Shown one piece after another: positions 19,181 to 28,883 of a stretch of 64,000 nt of DNA. Made by a program: the position numbers and the translations under genes. Origin of the DNA: an uncultured Prevotella sp. (lineage in GTDB: Bacteria > Bacteroidota > Bacteroidia > Bacteroidales > Bacteroidaceae); the NCBI GenBank assembly GCA_944319915.1, contig CALUEY010000038.1, positions 1 through 64,000 of the forward strand, written 5' to 3'. Below the pieces are notes generated by a model. The model did no database searches and was not told where the DNA came from. It saw only the letters and a list, made by a program, of their open reading frames with translations. How positions within the stretch are numbered: position 1 is the first letter of the stretch; every line of letters starts with the position of its first letter.

Positions 19181-20059
19181 TCAAATGCGATCAAGCACAA
19201 TCTGCACAAGGTCGCCTATTTGGTTCTTGTATCCAGTGTTGGCCTTGCCTGCCACTCTGTTGGCAATAACCATGCAAACTGTGGTAGCCTTATGCCCCAT
19301 GAGCCGCGATAAACCAGCGACAGCTGAACCCTCCATCTCAAAATTTGTGATGCGCCTGCCATTATATTCAAAGCTTTCGATTTTTTCGTTTTGATGAGGG
19401 TCGGCTAAAGGAATGCGCAATTCACGGCCTTGTGGACCGAAGAATCCTCCGCAGGCTACGGTTATGCCCCGCACCATATCATTGCCGGCAATGCGTTCTA
19501 CCAAGCCCTTGTCAGCATCTATGGCATAAGGATATTGAATACACATATTGCCAGTCCACCCCAAATGCGCAATCAGTGCGCGCTCCAACTGTAGGTCGCA
19601 CACGGCATTCCTGCCAGCGTAAAAGTTCAGCAGTCCGTCAAATCCGATTGAAGTCTCCGAACAGATAAACGTTCCTTCTGGTGTATAGGGTTGCAATCCG
19701 CCGCACGTGCCAATCCTGACAATTTCAAGATGTCGCAAGACTTCTTTCTCCTCCCTTGTCGTGAAATCGATGTTGGCAAGGGCATCTATTTCGTTGAGTA
19801 CGATATCAATGTTGTCACATCCAATTCCTGTTGAGACAACGGTTACACGCTTGCCTTTGTAAGAGCCAGTGATGGAATGGAACTCCCTACTTTCAACTTC
19901 ACATTCTGTGCTGTCGAAATAAGAAGCCACAAGTGGAACACGCCCAGGGTCGCCTACAAGTATTATTTTGTCAGCCAGTTGCTCAGGCCGTAAGTGAAGG
20001 TGGAAAACGCTGCCATCATTATTGATTATCAGTTCTGATTCTGCAAAATGTTTCTTCAT
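19181..20059 (-). CDS. Nucleoside phosphorylase (uridine phosphorylase-like)
   Basis: 292 residues of the PNP/UDP family, which splits nucleosides with phosphate to base and ribose 1-phosphate in the cytoplasm. The phosphate loop GDPGRVP (about 37-43), STGIGCDN and the ribose-binding NFEMEGSAVAGLSRLMGHK (about 238-256) are seen. The last motif is the classic nucleoside phosphorylase signature. It resembles uridine phosphorylase more than purine-specific trimers, but specificity is inferred. It starts 8 bases after the PD40 gene stop, so the two form an operon, for no obvious functional reason. Confidence 0.85.
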   Translation of the reverse strand: MKKHFAESELIINNDGSVFHLHLRPEQLADKIILVGDPGRVPLVASYFDSTECEVESREFHSITGSYKGKRVTVVSTGIGCDNIDIVLNEIDALANIDFTTREEKEVLRHLEIVRIGTCGGLQPYTPEGTFICSETSIGFDGLLNFYAGRNAVCDLQLERALIAHLGWTGNMCIQYPYAIDADKGLVERIAGNDMVRGITVACGGFFGPQGRELRIPLADPHQNEKIESFEYNGRRITNFEMEGSAVAGLSRLMGHKATTVCMVIANRVAGKANTGYKNQIGDLVQIVLDRI

Positions 20060-20067
20060 GAGCAGTA

Positions 20068-21237
20068 TTATTTTAAAAGTTTAATTTCCGAGTTCCTTAT
20101 CTCTTTGCTTAGTTGTCTTATCTGCATTTCCATGGCTTCTAAGCTTCTCTCACTCTGCAGGATTTCATTCTTCAGTGTGCTGCGTTCGCCGCCGTTGGCC
20201 GTGGCGTAGAAGTTCCTTGCCTTTTCGAGGGCAATGCTTACTGCCGATTTCTTGCTTTCAAGCTCTTGTAGCCGCTTATACTTTTCAGCATTGCCCTTTG
20301 ATCGGAAGTCAGACATCCTTGTGTAAGTTGTCTTATCGTTGACGATAAATGCCATCCTCGACTTTGCGTTTCTTTCAAGTCTTTCGTGTTGCATGGCTTG
20401 CAGCCTGTTAAGAGCAGCCTGCCTAGCCTTTCCGTCACCCCAAGTATCAGCAATACGGTCAAGGCGTGCCAAGCTTCTGATTTGTTCTTCAGAATACTCG
20501 TCAGGCGAATAGAGCTGCCGTGACTCAGAAGGTATGAAAACATACACACACACTTTCCCCTCCGTTTGATTGCGGTCGGTAGCAAACCATCCAATGTTGT
20601 TGAACTCATCTACAGCATACATATAGTCGTTGGCTGTAGAATTAAATGGCATGCCTATGTTCTCGGCTTTCAGGAACGATCCGCTTTCCGTGTCATAGCG
20701 TGTCACAAATATGTCATAGCCGCCAATGCTTTCTTTGCCTGTGGCTGAAAAATAGAAAGTAGTTCCATCGGCCATCATGAATGGATAGTTCACAGACTCA
20801 TAACCATTCTCTTGCTCAATTCCGCCAAGCAGAGTAGGGCGTGTCCATTGCCCATTGAAATTGTCGCTCGTATAAATGCTGAATTCACCTACAGAATCTT
20901 CTGAGGAAAAGTAGCATTTGTCTCCCAAACCGTTTAAGTAAACATACGCATTTGGCTGTTTTTGCGTCTTGAAAAAGCTATCATAACTGTGAAGGCTGCC
21001 GGCATCGTTGCTAAGGTTGTACTTGTCGAGAAACGCATCCTTGTCCACGACAAAACTGTCTATGAATATTACTTTCTGCGTTGCTGCTGCCATTTGCGTC
21101 ATCCTCTGTTCAAGCATCATCGCTTCCTTCTGCGCCTCTGCCTTTGCTGCAGCCCTTGACTGGCGCTTGTTTTGTGCTACAGCTTGCATTCCCGACATGG
21201 CAAAGAGTGCAGCCACTGTTATCAATGTCTTTTTCAT
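20068..21237 (-). CDS. Secreted PD40 (WD40-like propeller) protein with coiled coil
   Basis: About 389 residues with signal peptide MKKTLITVAALFAMSGMQAVAQ. A central region (about 100-250) shows PD40/TolB-type blades: GDKCYFSSEDSVGEFSIYTSD, DGTTFYFSATGKESIGGYDIFVT and NIGWFATDRNQTEGKVCVYVF. The C-terminal third is charged and helical, probably coiled coil. No OmpA domain is present. A longer frame starts at 21333, but the predicted -7 box lies at 21335-21342, so that ATG would be at or before the transcript start; MKK at 21237 is preferred. Periplasmic role unknown. Confidence 0.7.
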   Translation of the reverse strand: MKKTLITVAALFAMSGMQAVAQNKRQSRAAAKAEAQKEAMMLEQRMTQMAAATQKVIFIDSFVVDKDAFLDKYNLSNDAGSLHSYDSFFKTQKQPNAYVYLNGLGDKCYFSSEDSVGEFSIYTSDNFNGQWTRPTLLGGIEQENGYESVNYPFMMADGTTFYFSATGKESIGGYDIFVTRYDTESGSFLKAENIGMPFNSTANDYMYAVDEFNNIGWFATDRNQTEGKVCVYVFIPSESRQLYSPDEYSEEQIRSLARLDRIADTWGDGKARQAALNRLQAMQHERLERNAKSRMAFIVNDKTTYTRMSDFRSKGNAEKYKRLQELESKKSAVSIALEKARNFYATANGGERSTLKNEILQSERSLEAMEMQIRQLSKEIRNSEIKLLK

Positions 21238-21334
21238 TGTTGCGTTGTTTATGTGTTCATTTGCATAGGGAGCCTTTTCTGTTGAGGCCGCCAGGGTAAA
21301 CATTGGCGGTGGCAAAGCCTTGCCCCATGCCATA

Positions 21335-21342
21335 CAAAGTTA
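21335..21342 (-). promoter_or_regulatory. -7 box (TAACTTTG) of the PD40 operon
   Basis: Reverse-strand TAACTTTG with about 97 bases to the ATG at 21237. It fixes the start choice of that gene. The -33 position reads only CTTGG. The surrounding gap 21238-21666 otherwise shows only a terminator at 21580. Confidence 0.5.
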
Positions 21343-21579
21343 AGGAAAAGATTTGGAAATCCAAGCGCATTAACATAAATTTGTGCTCGGAACCATTTGC
21401 TGGCGTCGTCTTGCAATGATTGTTTTTGCAACACTATCATAACACAAGCAGGCCACATCATCAATGTAACAAGAAATCACGCATTACGCAGAGAATTAAC
21501 TCCTTGCACCTTGCAAGGCATCCTACTCGCAGGACATTTCCATGATGTATGCAATTTAGCTTTTGATGGAGCTGAAAAA

Positions 21580-21606
21580 GGCTGGCACCTGTCCATGGCA
21601 CCAGCC
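21580..21606 (-). terminator. Terminator after the GH106 gene
   Basis: On the minus strand GGCTGG and CCAGCC pair around a 15-base loop and are followed by TTTTT, 60 bases past the GH106 stop. The stem is short (6 bp plus imperfect inner pairs). Confidence 0.5.
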
Positions 21607-21666
21607 CTAATTCCATCTCGGCAAAAAACACACATTAACTTTCATGTGTTCATTGCCTATTGGCAA

Positions 21667-24285
21667 TCATTTCAGCTCGTAGAGAGTAACAGCTGAATTA
21701 AGGCCACTCTTCACAGGCTCCCACTTTGCGTAAGTTCCTTTCTTGTAGTTGAGTGCCGCCATGTTGATGTCCTTGAATTTGCGCCAATTTACCCCTCTTC
21801 TGTCAAGGTCAGCTATTCTGTTTGCTGGCAAGTTGGTAACTTCTATGCATACCTTGTTAGTGCCTTTCTTGAACAAGTCGCGGCAGTTGAGTACATAAGG
21901 CACAGACCAAGCGCAGCCAACAAGGCTGTCGTTAATGTACACCCTGGCGCTTTCACGCACGTCGCCCAAGTCGATGGCCCAATTCTTCTTGGCCTCCTCA
22001 GCCGTCATGTCTACATATGTAGTATATGCGCCGGTACCCATTGTTACCTTCACAGAGTCATCATCAAGAGTCTCCCATGTCTGCAATGAATCAAGGTTGA
22101 AAGTCTTGCCAACATGAGGTGCGCTCTGCACAAAGCTTAGCGACCACTTCCCGTCGAGTTGCTTTGACATACCGTAATCCGTCTTTCGCAGTTCAGCATC
22201 GTTAGGCAGGAACTCGTTGTAAGTCTGCAAAATCATTGACTCACCGCTGCGCAAGTCCATCCTTACACCCTCTGATGTTATATCAGCTTTATATATCTCC
22301 CCATTCAGAGGATTAAACCATCGTGCATCCTTCATGTCGACAGCAAGAGGTATGCGCGCATCTACATCATTTGGTGACAAGTTGGCAATGAAATAGTGAT
22401 GCCCGGTAGGGTTGCTGCGCCTTATGGCCCGCAATCCATATTTGCACTTCATCAGCTCCGGCTTCGCTGCTGCGGCCATTTCCTGCTTGTTTATGCCATA
22501 AATCACTTTCGCACCCTGAGCCTTAAGTTCAGCAATGTGGGCTTTTACGTTGTCAGGCATATTGCCGCTGCCAGGTATGACCAGTGCATGGTAACGAGTG
22601 CCGGCGGCTGTTTGGAGCATTCCGTCCTTGTAAGTAGCCCCAAGGATGTAGCGTTCGCTTATGTAGTCACAGTCAAATCCCTCCTTGTCAATCTCAAGAA
22701 TGCTCTTTATGAAGTCGGGGGCTTTCTTTGCCATTCCATGAATGTCGAACATCATCAGCAGCGAGCCAGGGCCTTCACCGTTGCGTTCAGCCCACATGTC
22801 GCGCACAGGCAGCATCACGAGGAAGTCGTTGTCGGGCTTTCCCATTTGCAGGAAGCTTTGGCATCTCTCGATGTATTTCATCAAGTAGGGAGCATCGCGC
22901 CAAATGCTGTTTGTGGGACTCATGTCGATAGAGGCATAGAATTTCCATCCCGGCCAAGCCTCGTTGCGCGGCGAATAGGTAGTGCCGTGAAAATACATAT
23001 TATTTACCCCACAAGTAAACATCAAGTCCATGTCAGGTTTGCACTGTGACAATGAAGTGCGGAAATGTTCTGTGAGCCATGTGAATGTCTCGCTGCTTGC
23101 CAGTGGCTTGCCAGTGATATGCGCGGCAGACGAAGAATATTTTAACATGGAGACATCGCTGTCGTTCTTGCGGGTGAAACCACTGTCCACGCGCAAGCCT
23201 TTGATGTTAAACTCAGACAGGCCGAACCCTTCAATTTCTGGTATGTCTACTGCCGCGTAAATGTCTATCAAGTTCGCTGGTGAACCGTGGGCCTGGTTTC
23301 TTGTCTTTACACCATGCTTGTGTGCCCATGCTGTCCACTGGTTGACATAGTTCTCGAGCAGCAGGTCGCTCAATGTCTCGCGATAGTCGGAGAGCACCTT
23401 GTTGCCTTTGTCTTCCTTGTAGCCCAGCAGCTTAAGCAAGTGCTCCTGCAGTTTGTACCCGCGGCGTTTCTCAAACTCATCAAGCAGTTTAGGAGTCCAG
23501 TTTGCCTTATATACCTCATACGAATCATTGAAGAACGTATGAGGATAAGGAGTGCCAGAGGAAGCAAATGCATCCTCGAACCGCTGCAGGTAATGAGCCA
23601 CTGCGTCATGGTCGAAATGGTCTATTACATAGCCTTCGCCACCTGGCGCAGCCCTTTTTACTTTTTGCCGTGTGCGCGAGCAGTAGAGCGAAATTATCCT
23701 ATATTGCTCTTTCTTGGGAGCTTTCTTCCACTTTACTATGCCGTTGTTGTCGGTGAACTCCGTTATGTCAACCACTTTCCCGGTTGTTGAGTAAGCCATG
23801 ACCTTTGTAAGCTTGGCATATTGCTTTTCCTTGGCGTCTTTCACGCTTATGTCAACGCCATCGCGGAGCTCCTTGCCCGATGCGTTGACATCGGTGCACA
23901 CAAGCTTGGCAGCGGCTTCTTCCAACGGCACGTATGGCCCGCCGAAAGGCCAGCCCGTGCCATTGTTCATGTCGATTATAAGCCCGTCCTTTGCTCCCTC
24001 AGCCTCAACGAACTTCAAAGCGTTCATCCATGGCGTAGAAAGGAACTCCAGCTCGTTCTTCTCGTTGCCTTTCACTCCGTAAATAGGGGTGATTTCCACG
24101 GCACCTATACCAGTACGGGCATACTCTTCCATATTCCACTTCAAGTCGGCCTCATTAACGGCAGACCCCATCCACCACCATCGCACGCCCGGCTTTGCCT
24201 CCGGCTTTGCCTCCGGCCACGACTGGGCCGACATTCCACCTGCCACAAGCAATGCACAGGCAAGCGCAAAAAATCTGTTTTCCAT
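21667..24285 (-). CDS. GH106-type alpha-L-rhamnosidase, secreted
   Basis: 872 residues with a signal peptide (MENRFFALACALLVAGGMSA). The mature start VRWWWMGSAVNEADLKWNMEEYARTGIGAVEITPIYG matches the GH106 entry region, and DGLIIDMNNGTGWPFGGPYV (about 100-119) is a strong GH106 signature. A beta-sandwich with a galactose-binding-like fold (IDLGDVRESARVYINDSLVG, about 745-765) closes it. GH106 enzymes remove alpha-L-rhamnose from pectin and similar glycans. A 12-base tandem duplication encodes EAKPEAKP next to the signal peptide. It follows the acetylesterase gene by 62 bases; together they suggest work on rhamnogalacturonan. Confidence 0.85.
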   Translation of the reverse strand: MENRFFALACALLVAGGMSAQSWPEAKPEAKPGVRWWWMGSAVNEADLKWNMEEYARTGIGAVEITPIYGVKGNEKNELEFLSTPWMNALKFVEAEGAKDGLIIDMNNGTGWPFGGPYVPLEEAAAKLVCTDVNASGKELRDGVDISVKDAKEKQYAKLTKVMAYSTTGKVVDITEFTDNNGIVKWKKAPKKEQYRIISLYCSRTRQKVKRAAPGGEGYVIDHFDHDAVAHYLQRFEDAFASSGTPYPHTFFNDSYEVYKANWTPKLLDEFEKRRGYKLQEHLLKLLGYKEDKGNKVLSDYRETLSDLLLENYVNQWTAWAHKHGVKTRNQAHGSPANLIDIYAAVDIPEIEGFGLSEFNIKGLRVDSGFTRKNDSDVSMLKYSSSAAHITGKPLASSETFTWLTEHFRTSLSQCKPDMDLMFTCGVNNMYFHGTTYSPRNEAWPGWKFYASIDMSPTNSIWRDAPYLMKYIERCQSFLQMGKPDNDFLVMLPVRDMWAERNGEGPGSLLMMFDIHGMAKKAPDFIKSILEIDKEGFDCDYISERYILGATYKDGMLQTAAGTRYHALVIPGSGNMPDNVKAHIAELKAQGAKVIYGINKQEMAAAAKPELMKCKYGLRAIRRSNPTGHHYFIANLSPNDVDARIPLAVDMKDARWFNPLNGEIYKADITSEGVRMDLRSGESMILQTYNEFLPNDAELRKTDYGMSKQLDGKWSLSFVQSAPHVGKTFNLDSLQTWETLDDDSVKVTMGTGAYTTYVDMTAEEAKKNWAIDLGDVRESARVYINDSLVGCAWSVPYVLNCRDLFKKGTNKVCIEVTNLPANRIADLDRRGVNWRKFKDINMAALNYKKGTYAKWEPVKSGLNSAVTLYELK

Positions 24286-24347
24286 ATATAATATAATGTG
24301 CTTTGTTATGTTTTCAAAACTATTGGCAGCAGCTTGCCGGCAACCTG

Positions 24348-25589
24348 TCAGTTGCCATCAGGCTTCACAAAGTCTGCGTTACGGGCTGGATACCACTTGA
24401 ATGTACGCCAATCGTCAGGATGGCGAGGGTCAAAATCCTTGAAATCAGTACGCAGTTCCTCAGTCAATGGCAGTTTGAGCTGCTTCATCCCCATCACCAC
24501 CATCTTGGCCACTTCGTAAGCGCCGTATGGGTTAAAGTGCGTATTGTCGGCCAAAGCCTTGGCCTGTCCGGGGAACGTGTTTGCCGGGTAGTGTACAAGC
24601 GCACGCTTGCTGTCCTCGTAGCCCAATGACTCGAAGAATTCGCGGGTCATCTGGTGCAGGTCTATCACTGGCACGTGCTCACGCTCGGCCACGGCCTTCA
24701 TTGCTGCGGGGAAATCGCCATGAGTGTCAACCAGCGTCCGCTTGTCGCTGCCGAAATTACGGCGTTGCGTTGGGGTGCAGAAGATTATTGTGGCACCTTT
24801 TGAGCGCACCTTATCTATGAATATCTTTAGGTTTCGGGTGTAGTGATACCATGCCCCAGTTCCCGGGCCTTTCTCCTTTTCGTCGTTGTGGCCAAACTCG
24901 CACACCACGTAGTCGCCCGGCTTTAGGGTCGTCATGATCTTGTCGAGCCGCTTTTGGGCAAGGAAAGAGCCTGCCGTAAGTCCGCTCTCAGCATGGTTCG
25001 ACACGGCAATGCCAGGCCCGAACCACCTCGGTATCATTTGCCCCCAACTTGCCCACGGCTCATTGTTTTGGTCCACTACGGTAGAATTGCCACAAAGGTA
25101 AACCGTAGGGCAGCTGTCGTCACGCTCAATGTGTATGCTGTTTACGGCAGGTGCTTCGCCATTGAACTCAAGGGTAAGCCGGTCGTCCCAGCTCAAATAG
25201 CCCCGTTCTCTCTCTTTTATCCTTACGCGCTCCTTGTCGTTTATCTTTGGCGAGCGCTTGTTTACCACAAATTGGTAGGTGACAAATTCTCCTTTCTTGG
25301 TGTTTGCATTTTCCACCATCAGCCTGCGCCCTTCGGCCCTCACTGTGGTATTGCCGGCTTTCTTCTTTGCACCAAGCTCAACTGTCACCTTGTAATTACC
25401 GTCGGGCACTTTAACCGAAAAGTAAAAAGGGGCATTGCTTTTCTTTTCAGGCGCAGCCAATATATCATAGCCGTATCCGGCTGCATCTGAATATACGGGC
25501 TGTTTCTTGGTCATGTCGAAATCGAAAGACTGCGCCCAGCCAAACATAGGCATGAAGACAAGCGCTGCCAAGAAATAGTTTTTTCTCAT
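24348..25589 (-). CDS. Rhamnogalacturonan acetylesterase-like GDSL/SGNH hydrolase, secreted
   Basis: About 413 residues. After a signal peptide (MRKNYFLAALVFMPMFGWAQ) comes a beta-rich domain (about 20-150) like those N-terminal to RGAE enzymes. The SGNH esterase follows: block I LCGNSTVVDQ (Ser nucleophile; GNS replaces GDS), block III FGHND, and block V DNTHFNPYGA (Asp-His). The expected reaction is removal of acetyl groups from rhamnogalacturonan I. I start at MRK; the frame extends 20 codons upstream but that stretch is hydrophilic. It is first in the operon with the GH106 enzyme. Confidence 0.82.
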   Translation of the reverse strand: MRKNYFLAALVFMPMFGWAQSFDFDMTKKQPVYSDAAGYGYDILAAPEKKSNAPFYFSVKVPDGNYKVTVELGAKKKAGNTTVRAEGRRLMVENANTKKGEFVTYQFVVNKRSPKINDKERVRIKERERGYLSWDDRLTLEFNGEAPAVNSIHIERDDSCPTVYLCGNSTVVDQNNEPWASWGQMIPRWFGPGIAVSNHAESGLTAGSFLAQKRLDKIMTTLKPGDYVVCEFGHNDEKEKGPGTGAWYHYTRNLKIFIDKVRSKGATIIFCTPTQRRNFGSDKRTLVDTHGDFPAAMKAVAEREHVPVIDLHQMTREFFESLGYEDSKRALVHYPANTFPGQAKALADNTHFNPYGAYEVAKMVVMGMKQLKLPLTEELRTDFKDFDPRHPDDWRTFKWYPARNADFVKPDGN

Positions 25590-25666
25590 CTTTTTGGTTT
25601 TTAGTTGTTGTAATGTTGTTGTCTGACGGTTTCCCTTGCTTTGATTCAAGCATCGTACTGACTATG

Positions 25667-25674
25667 CAAAGGTA
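25667..25674 (-). promoter_or_regulatory. -7 box (TACCTTTG) of the esterase-GH106 operon
   Basis: Reverse-strand TACCTTTG, 78 bases before the esterase start. No good -33 element at 19-21 bases. Confidence 0.45.
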
Positions 25675-25831
25675 ATAAAAAAACACATCACTGTGTTACA
25701 TCTGGTTTTCATTCTTGGTTAAAAGTTATTAAGGATGCGACTTCCCCTGCAAGGAAATGGCTTCACTCTCCTTGGTAAACAAAGTTTACAAGCCACGCTT
25801 CTTCCAGCATTGCTGATGAAACCACGTTCTA

Positions 25832-25941
25832 ATACAGTACATATTGTCGCCTCAAACGGGCTGTTCTGTCGCCTGAAACAGCCTCTTTTGCAGCCCGAAA
25901 CGGCCCCTTCTGCAACTCCTTGGCAGTCAGGCCGTTGCGCC
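25832..25941 (+). repeat. 22-base tandem array, locus 3
   Basis: The cleanest array: units at 25854, 25876 and 25898 are each exactly 22 bases and begin AAACGGGC, AAACAGCC and AAACGGCC. Weaker units flank it at 25832 (ATACAGTACATATTG) and 25920. It lies in the 519-base gap 25590-26108 between two divergent operons, which otherwise shows only their -7 boxes. Confidence 0.8.
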
Positions 25942-26080
25942 TTTAGATTGATTCTTCAAATAAATTTTACAAACTTGGAGGCTAAATCAACCTTTGTGCT
26001 TAAGCCAAGTTGGCACAAAACTTCATGATGTGCGCGCACAATATTTTCACGACCTACATGGATATATAGATTAATATGTG

Positions 26081-26088
26081 TAATTTTG
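26081..26088 (+). promoter_or_regulatory. -7 box (TAATTTTG) of the HAD gene
   Basis: TAATTTTG lies 20 bases before the ATG at 26109, so the leader is short. No clear -33 TTTG. Confidence 0.5.
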
Positions 26089-26108
26089 CAGGCAAAAACA
26101 AAATATAA

Positions 26109-26759
26109 ATGGAAAAGAAACTAAAAGCGGCATTGTTTGACCTCGATGGTGTCGTATTCGACACAGAGCCGCAGTACACGGAGTTTTGGGGAAGCCAGTG
26201 CCGCGAATTTCACCCGGAGCGGCCAAACCTGGAGCAGGAAATAAAAGGCCAAACGCTGACACAAATATATGACAAGTACTTCAATGGGGCGCTTGTTGCC
26301 CAAAGGCCGCTCATAACATCGCGCCTAAACGAATTTGAACGGCAGATGAAGTTTGAATACATTGCCGGAATAGAAAGGCTCATCGGCGAACTGCATGCCA
26401 ACGGAGTTGGCACCGCTGTGGTTACAAGTTCTAACATCGCCAAGATGGAGGCTGTATACGACAAACGGCCGGAGTTCAAGCGTCTGTTCGACGAAATCCT
26501 TACCGCAGAGGACTTTGAGCGCAGTAAGCCTGATCCCGATTGCTATTTGAAGGCCGCTTTGCGCTTTGGGGCAGACAGCAGCGAGTGCATAGTGTTCGAA
26601 GACAGCTTCAACGGATTGAAATCGGGCCGTGCTGCACGCATGAAAGTGATAGGCCTGGCAACAACCAATCCGGCAGATGCCATTGCCCCGTATTCTGATT
26701 TGGTGATAACCAACTATACAAGCATTGGCTATAGGCATTGCCTCGAATTGCTGGGCTGA
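26109..26759 (+). CDS. HAD-superfamily phosphatase/beta-phosphoglucomutase-like
   Basis: 216 residues. HAD motif I is LFDLDGVVFDT (nucleophile D11, general acid D13), then a helical cap (about 20-85), motif II TSSN (about 102), motif III SKPDPD (about 139) and motif IV EDSFNGLKSG. The class matches beta-phosphoglucomutase and small sugar-phosphate phosphatases. The lysine and cap details that would separate a mutase from a phosphatase cannot be judged by eye. Single gene with its own promoter. Confidence 0.8.
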   Translation: MEKKLKAALFDLDGVVFDTEPQYTEFWGSQCREFHPERPNLEQEIKGQTLTQIYDKYFNGALVAQRPLITSRLNEFERQMKFEYIAGIERLIGELHANGVGTAVVTSSNIAKMEAVYDKRPEFKRLFDEILTAEDFERSKPDPDCYLKAALRFGADSSECIVFEDSFNGLKSGRAARMKVIGLATTNPADAIAPYSDLVITNYTSIGYRHCLELLG

Positions 26760-26804
26760 ATGGCGTCATAGGTTCAAAACCACGTTACATATTGAAAGAA
26801 AAAT

Positions 26805-26835
26805 TTTGCCCATTTCACAAATTGCTGTAACTTTG
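26805..26835 (+). promoter_or_regulatory. panB promoter, full consensus
   Basis: TTTG at 26805-26808, 19-base spacer, TAACTTTG at 26828-26835. The ATG is 29 bases further on. Confidence 0.75.
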
Positions 26836-26864
26836 CACTCCGTAAAATTTAAAAATCTCTATTT

Positions 26865-27686
26865 ATGGCTGGATATTTGGTAAGCGACACCCGCAAGGTG
26901 ACTACGCATCGTTTTTTGGAGATGAAGCAAAAGGGCGAGAAGATTTCCATGCTTACATCTTACGATTTCACTACGGCCGGCATAGTTGATGCCGCTGGCG
27001 TTGATGGAATATTGGTAGGTGACTCGGCCTCAAACGTCATGGCCGGCAACGGAACGACGCTCCCTATAACCATCGACCAGATGATTTACCACGCCAGTTC
27101 CGTCGTGAAAGCTGTAAAGCGCGCCTTAGTCGTTTGCGACATGCCTTTCGGAAGCTATCAGGCAGGTGGCATTGACGGGGTGAAAAACGCCATACGCATC
27201 ATGAAGGAGAGCGGCTGCGACGCACTGAAAATAGAGGGTGGGGCAGAGATCATCGACACCGTGAAGCGCATTCTTGATGCAGGCATACCTGTAATGGGGC
27301 ACTTGGGCCTGACTCCGCAGAGCATCAATAAGTTCGGCACTTATGCCGTAAGGGCAAAAGAGGAGCAAGAGGCCAACAAGCTCATTTCCGATGCCAAGGC
27401 ACTTGCAGATGCAGGATGTTTTGCCATAACACTTGAAAAAGTGCCTGCAAAGTTGGCTACACTTGTCACAAGGGAGGTGGCAGTACCAATAATAGGCATA
27501 GGCGCCGGCAACGGAACTGATGGCCAAGTGCTCGTTGTGGCCGATATGCTTGGCATGACGAAAGGCTTCAATCCACGTTTCCTGCGGCGATATGCCGACC
27601 TTAATACGGTCATGACCGATGCCATTGGCAACTATGTCCGCGACGTAAAAACGTCAGACTTCCCCAGCGAAGCTGAGTCATATTAG
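26865..27686 (+). CDS. panB: 3-methyl-2-oxobutanoate hydroxymethyltransferase
   Basis: First committed step of pantothenate (coenzyme A) synthesis: adds a hydroxymethyl group from methylene-tetrahydrofolate to 2-oxoisovalerate. 273 residues, family length. Motifs: [27 protein letters not shown] with the metal aspartate, [19 protein letters not shown] and the C-terminal [15 protein letters not shown]. The last differs slightly from the common GIGAG-C-GQVLV. Cotranscribed with the MFS gene 15 bases later. Confidence 0.95.
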   Translation: MAGYLVSDTRKVTTHRFLEMKQKGEKISMLTSYDFTTAGIVDAAGVDGILVGDSASNVMAGNGTTLPITIDQMIYHASSVVKAVKRALVVCDMPFGSYQAGGIDGVKNAIRIMKESGCDALKIEGGAEIIDTVKRILDAGIPVMGHLGLTPQSINKFGTYAVRAKEEQEANKLISDAKALADAGCFAITLEKVPAKLATLVTREVAVPIIGIGAGNGTDGQVLVVADMLGMTKGFNPRFLRRYADLNTVMTDAIGNYVRDVKTSDFPSEAESY

Positions 27687-27701
27687 TTAGATAAAAGCCA
27701 G

Positions 27702-28877
27702 ATGAACACCCAAAACACGGCAATACACATCAAGATATGGCACAAGGAATTCTGGCTGATGTCTATTGCCACATTTCTGTTGTCAGCATCGGTTTACATC
27801 CAAGTGCCTGCCCTGTCGCAATGGCTGTTTGAGACGGGCTTGCCGCCTGTTGAGGTGGGGTGCGTCCTCGGTGTGTTTGGCATAGGAATGTTTGCCCTTG
27901 GTGCGTTCTGCTCTTTTTGGGTGCAGCGTTTCCGGCGCAACATGGTGTGCATTTGGGCCATTGTCGGCATGATGGCTTGCACTGCTGGCCTGCTATATGC
28001 AGACCGGACGGCGGGTTTCTTGACGCTTTCTTTTGCCATGTCAATGGCACGATTTGCACTTGGCGCGTTTTACGGACTGGCTCAGATGGTGTTGTGCAGC
28101 ACTCTGATAATAGACACAACTGAGTCTTTTCAGCGTACAGAAGCAAATCACATTTCATCGTGGTTTGCGCGCTTTGCGCTGCCCCTCGGCCCACTTGTTG
28201 GCCTTATGGCATACTGTTCGTTCGGCTTTAGTGGGGCCATGGTGACTTCAATGGGTTGCGCTTTGGCCGCAATAGTGCTTATTTGCATGGTGAAATTCCC
28301 GTTTAAGGCACCAGAGGAAAACTCCAAAGTAATAAGGCTCGACCGGTTTTACCTTCCTCAAGGCACATTGCTCTTTGTCAACCTGCTTATCTTTACCGGC
28401 ATAATAGGCTTGCTGTTCGCCACCCAACCTACGCCTACGTTTTATGCCATGATGCTGGCAGGCTTTGCCCTTGCCTTGCTCTCGCAGCGGTTTGTGTTCA
28501 GTAATGCCGAACTGAAAAGCGAGGTGGTGACCGGCCTTATCCTGATAGTAATATCACTTACAGCCATGCTGACAAGGTCGCAAGCCATCGTGGCATATAT
28601 GTCTCCTTTGTTCCTTGGGTGCGGCACTGGTATCATAGGCGCGCGTTTCCTTTTGTTCTTCATAAAGTTAAGCAAGCACTGCCAGCGTGGAACATCGCAA
28701 AGCACATTCCTCCTTGGTTGGGAAGCGGGCATTTCGCTCGGAATGTGCGCCGGATTCGCATTCTTCCATGATGACGGCAAGGCATTGCTGGCTTATGCCT
28801 TGGCCCTTGCTGTCGTCACCTTGGTACTTTATGTTGCGGTGACCCACAAGTGGTATATGGCCAACAAGAACCGATAA
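27702..28877 (+). CDS. MFS transporter
   Basis: 391 residues with about 12 hydrophobic segments and a polar break near 195-215 (KFPFKAPEENSKVIRLDRF) between the two halves. It lacks the long central loop of sugar porters. Substrate unknown; its place 15 bases after panB could hint at a pantothenate-related solute, but no motif shows this. Convergent with the addB-like gene, with only 6 bases between stops. Confidence 0.75.
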   Translation: MNTQNTAIHIKIWHKEFWLMSIATFLLSASVYIQVPALSQWLFETGLPPVEVGCVLGVFGIGMFALGAFCSFWVQRFRRNMVCIWAIVGMMACTAGLLYADRTAGFLTLSFAMSMARFALGAFYGLAQMVLCSTLIIDTTESFQRTEANHISSWFARFALPLGPLVGLMAYCSFGFSGAMVTSMGCALAAIVLICMVKFPFKAPEENSKVIRLDRFYLPQGTLLFVNLLIFTGIIGLLFATQPTPTFYAMMLAGFALALLSQRFVFSNAELKSEVVTGLILIVISLTAMLTRSQAIVAYMSPLFLGCGTGIIGARFLLFFIKLSKHCQRGTSQSTFLLGWEAGISLGMCAGFAFFHDDGKALLAYALALAVVTLVLYVAVTHKWYMANKNR

Positions 28878-28883
28878 GCAGAA

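Noticed and set aside
25832-25941. CRISPR array
   Set aside because: The arrays have a 22-base step with no conserved long repeat separated by unrelated spacers, units are diverged throughout, and no cas gene is in the window.
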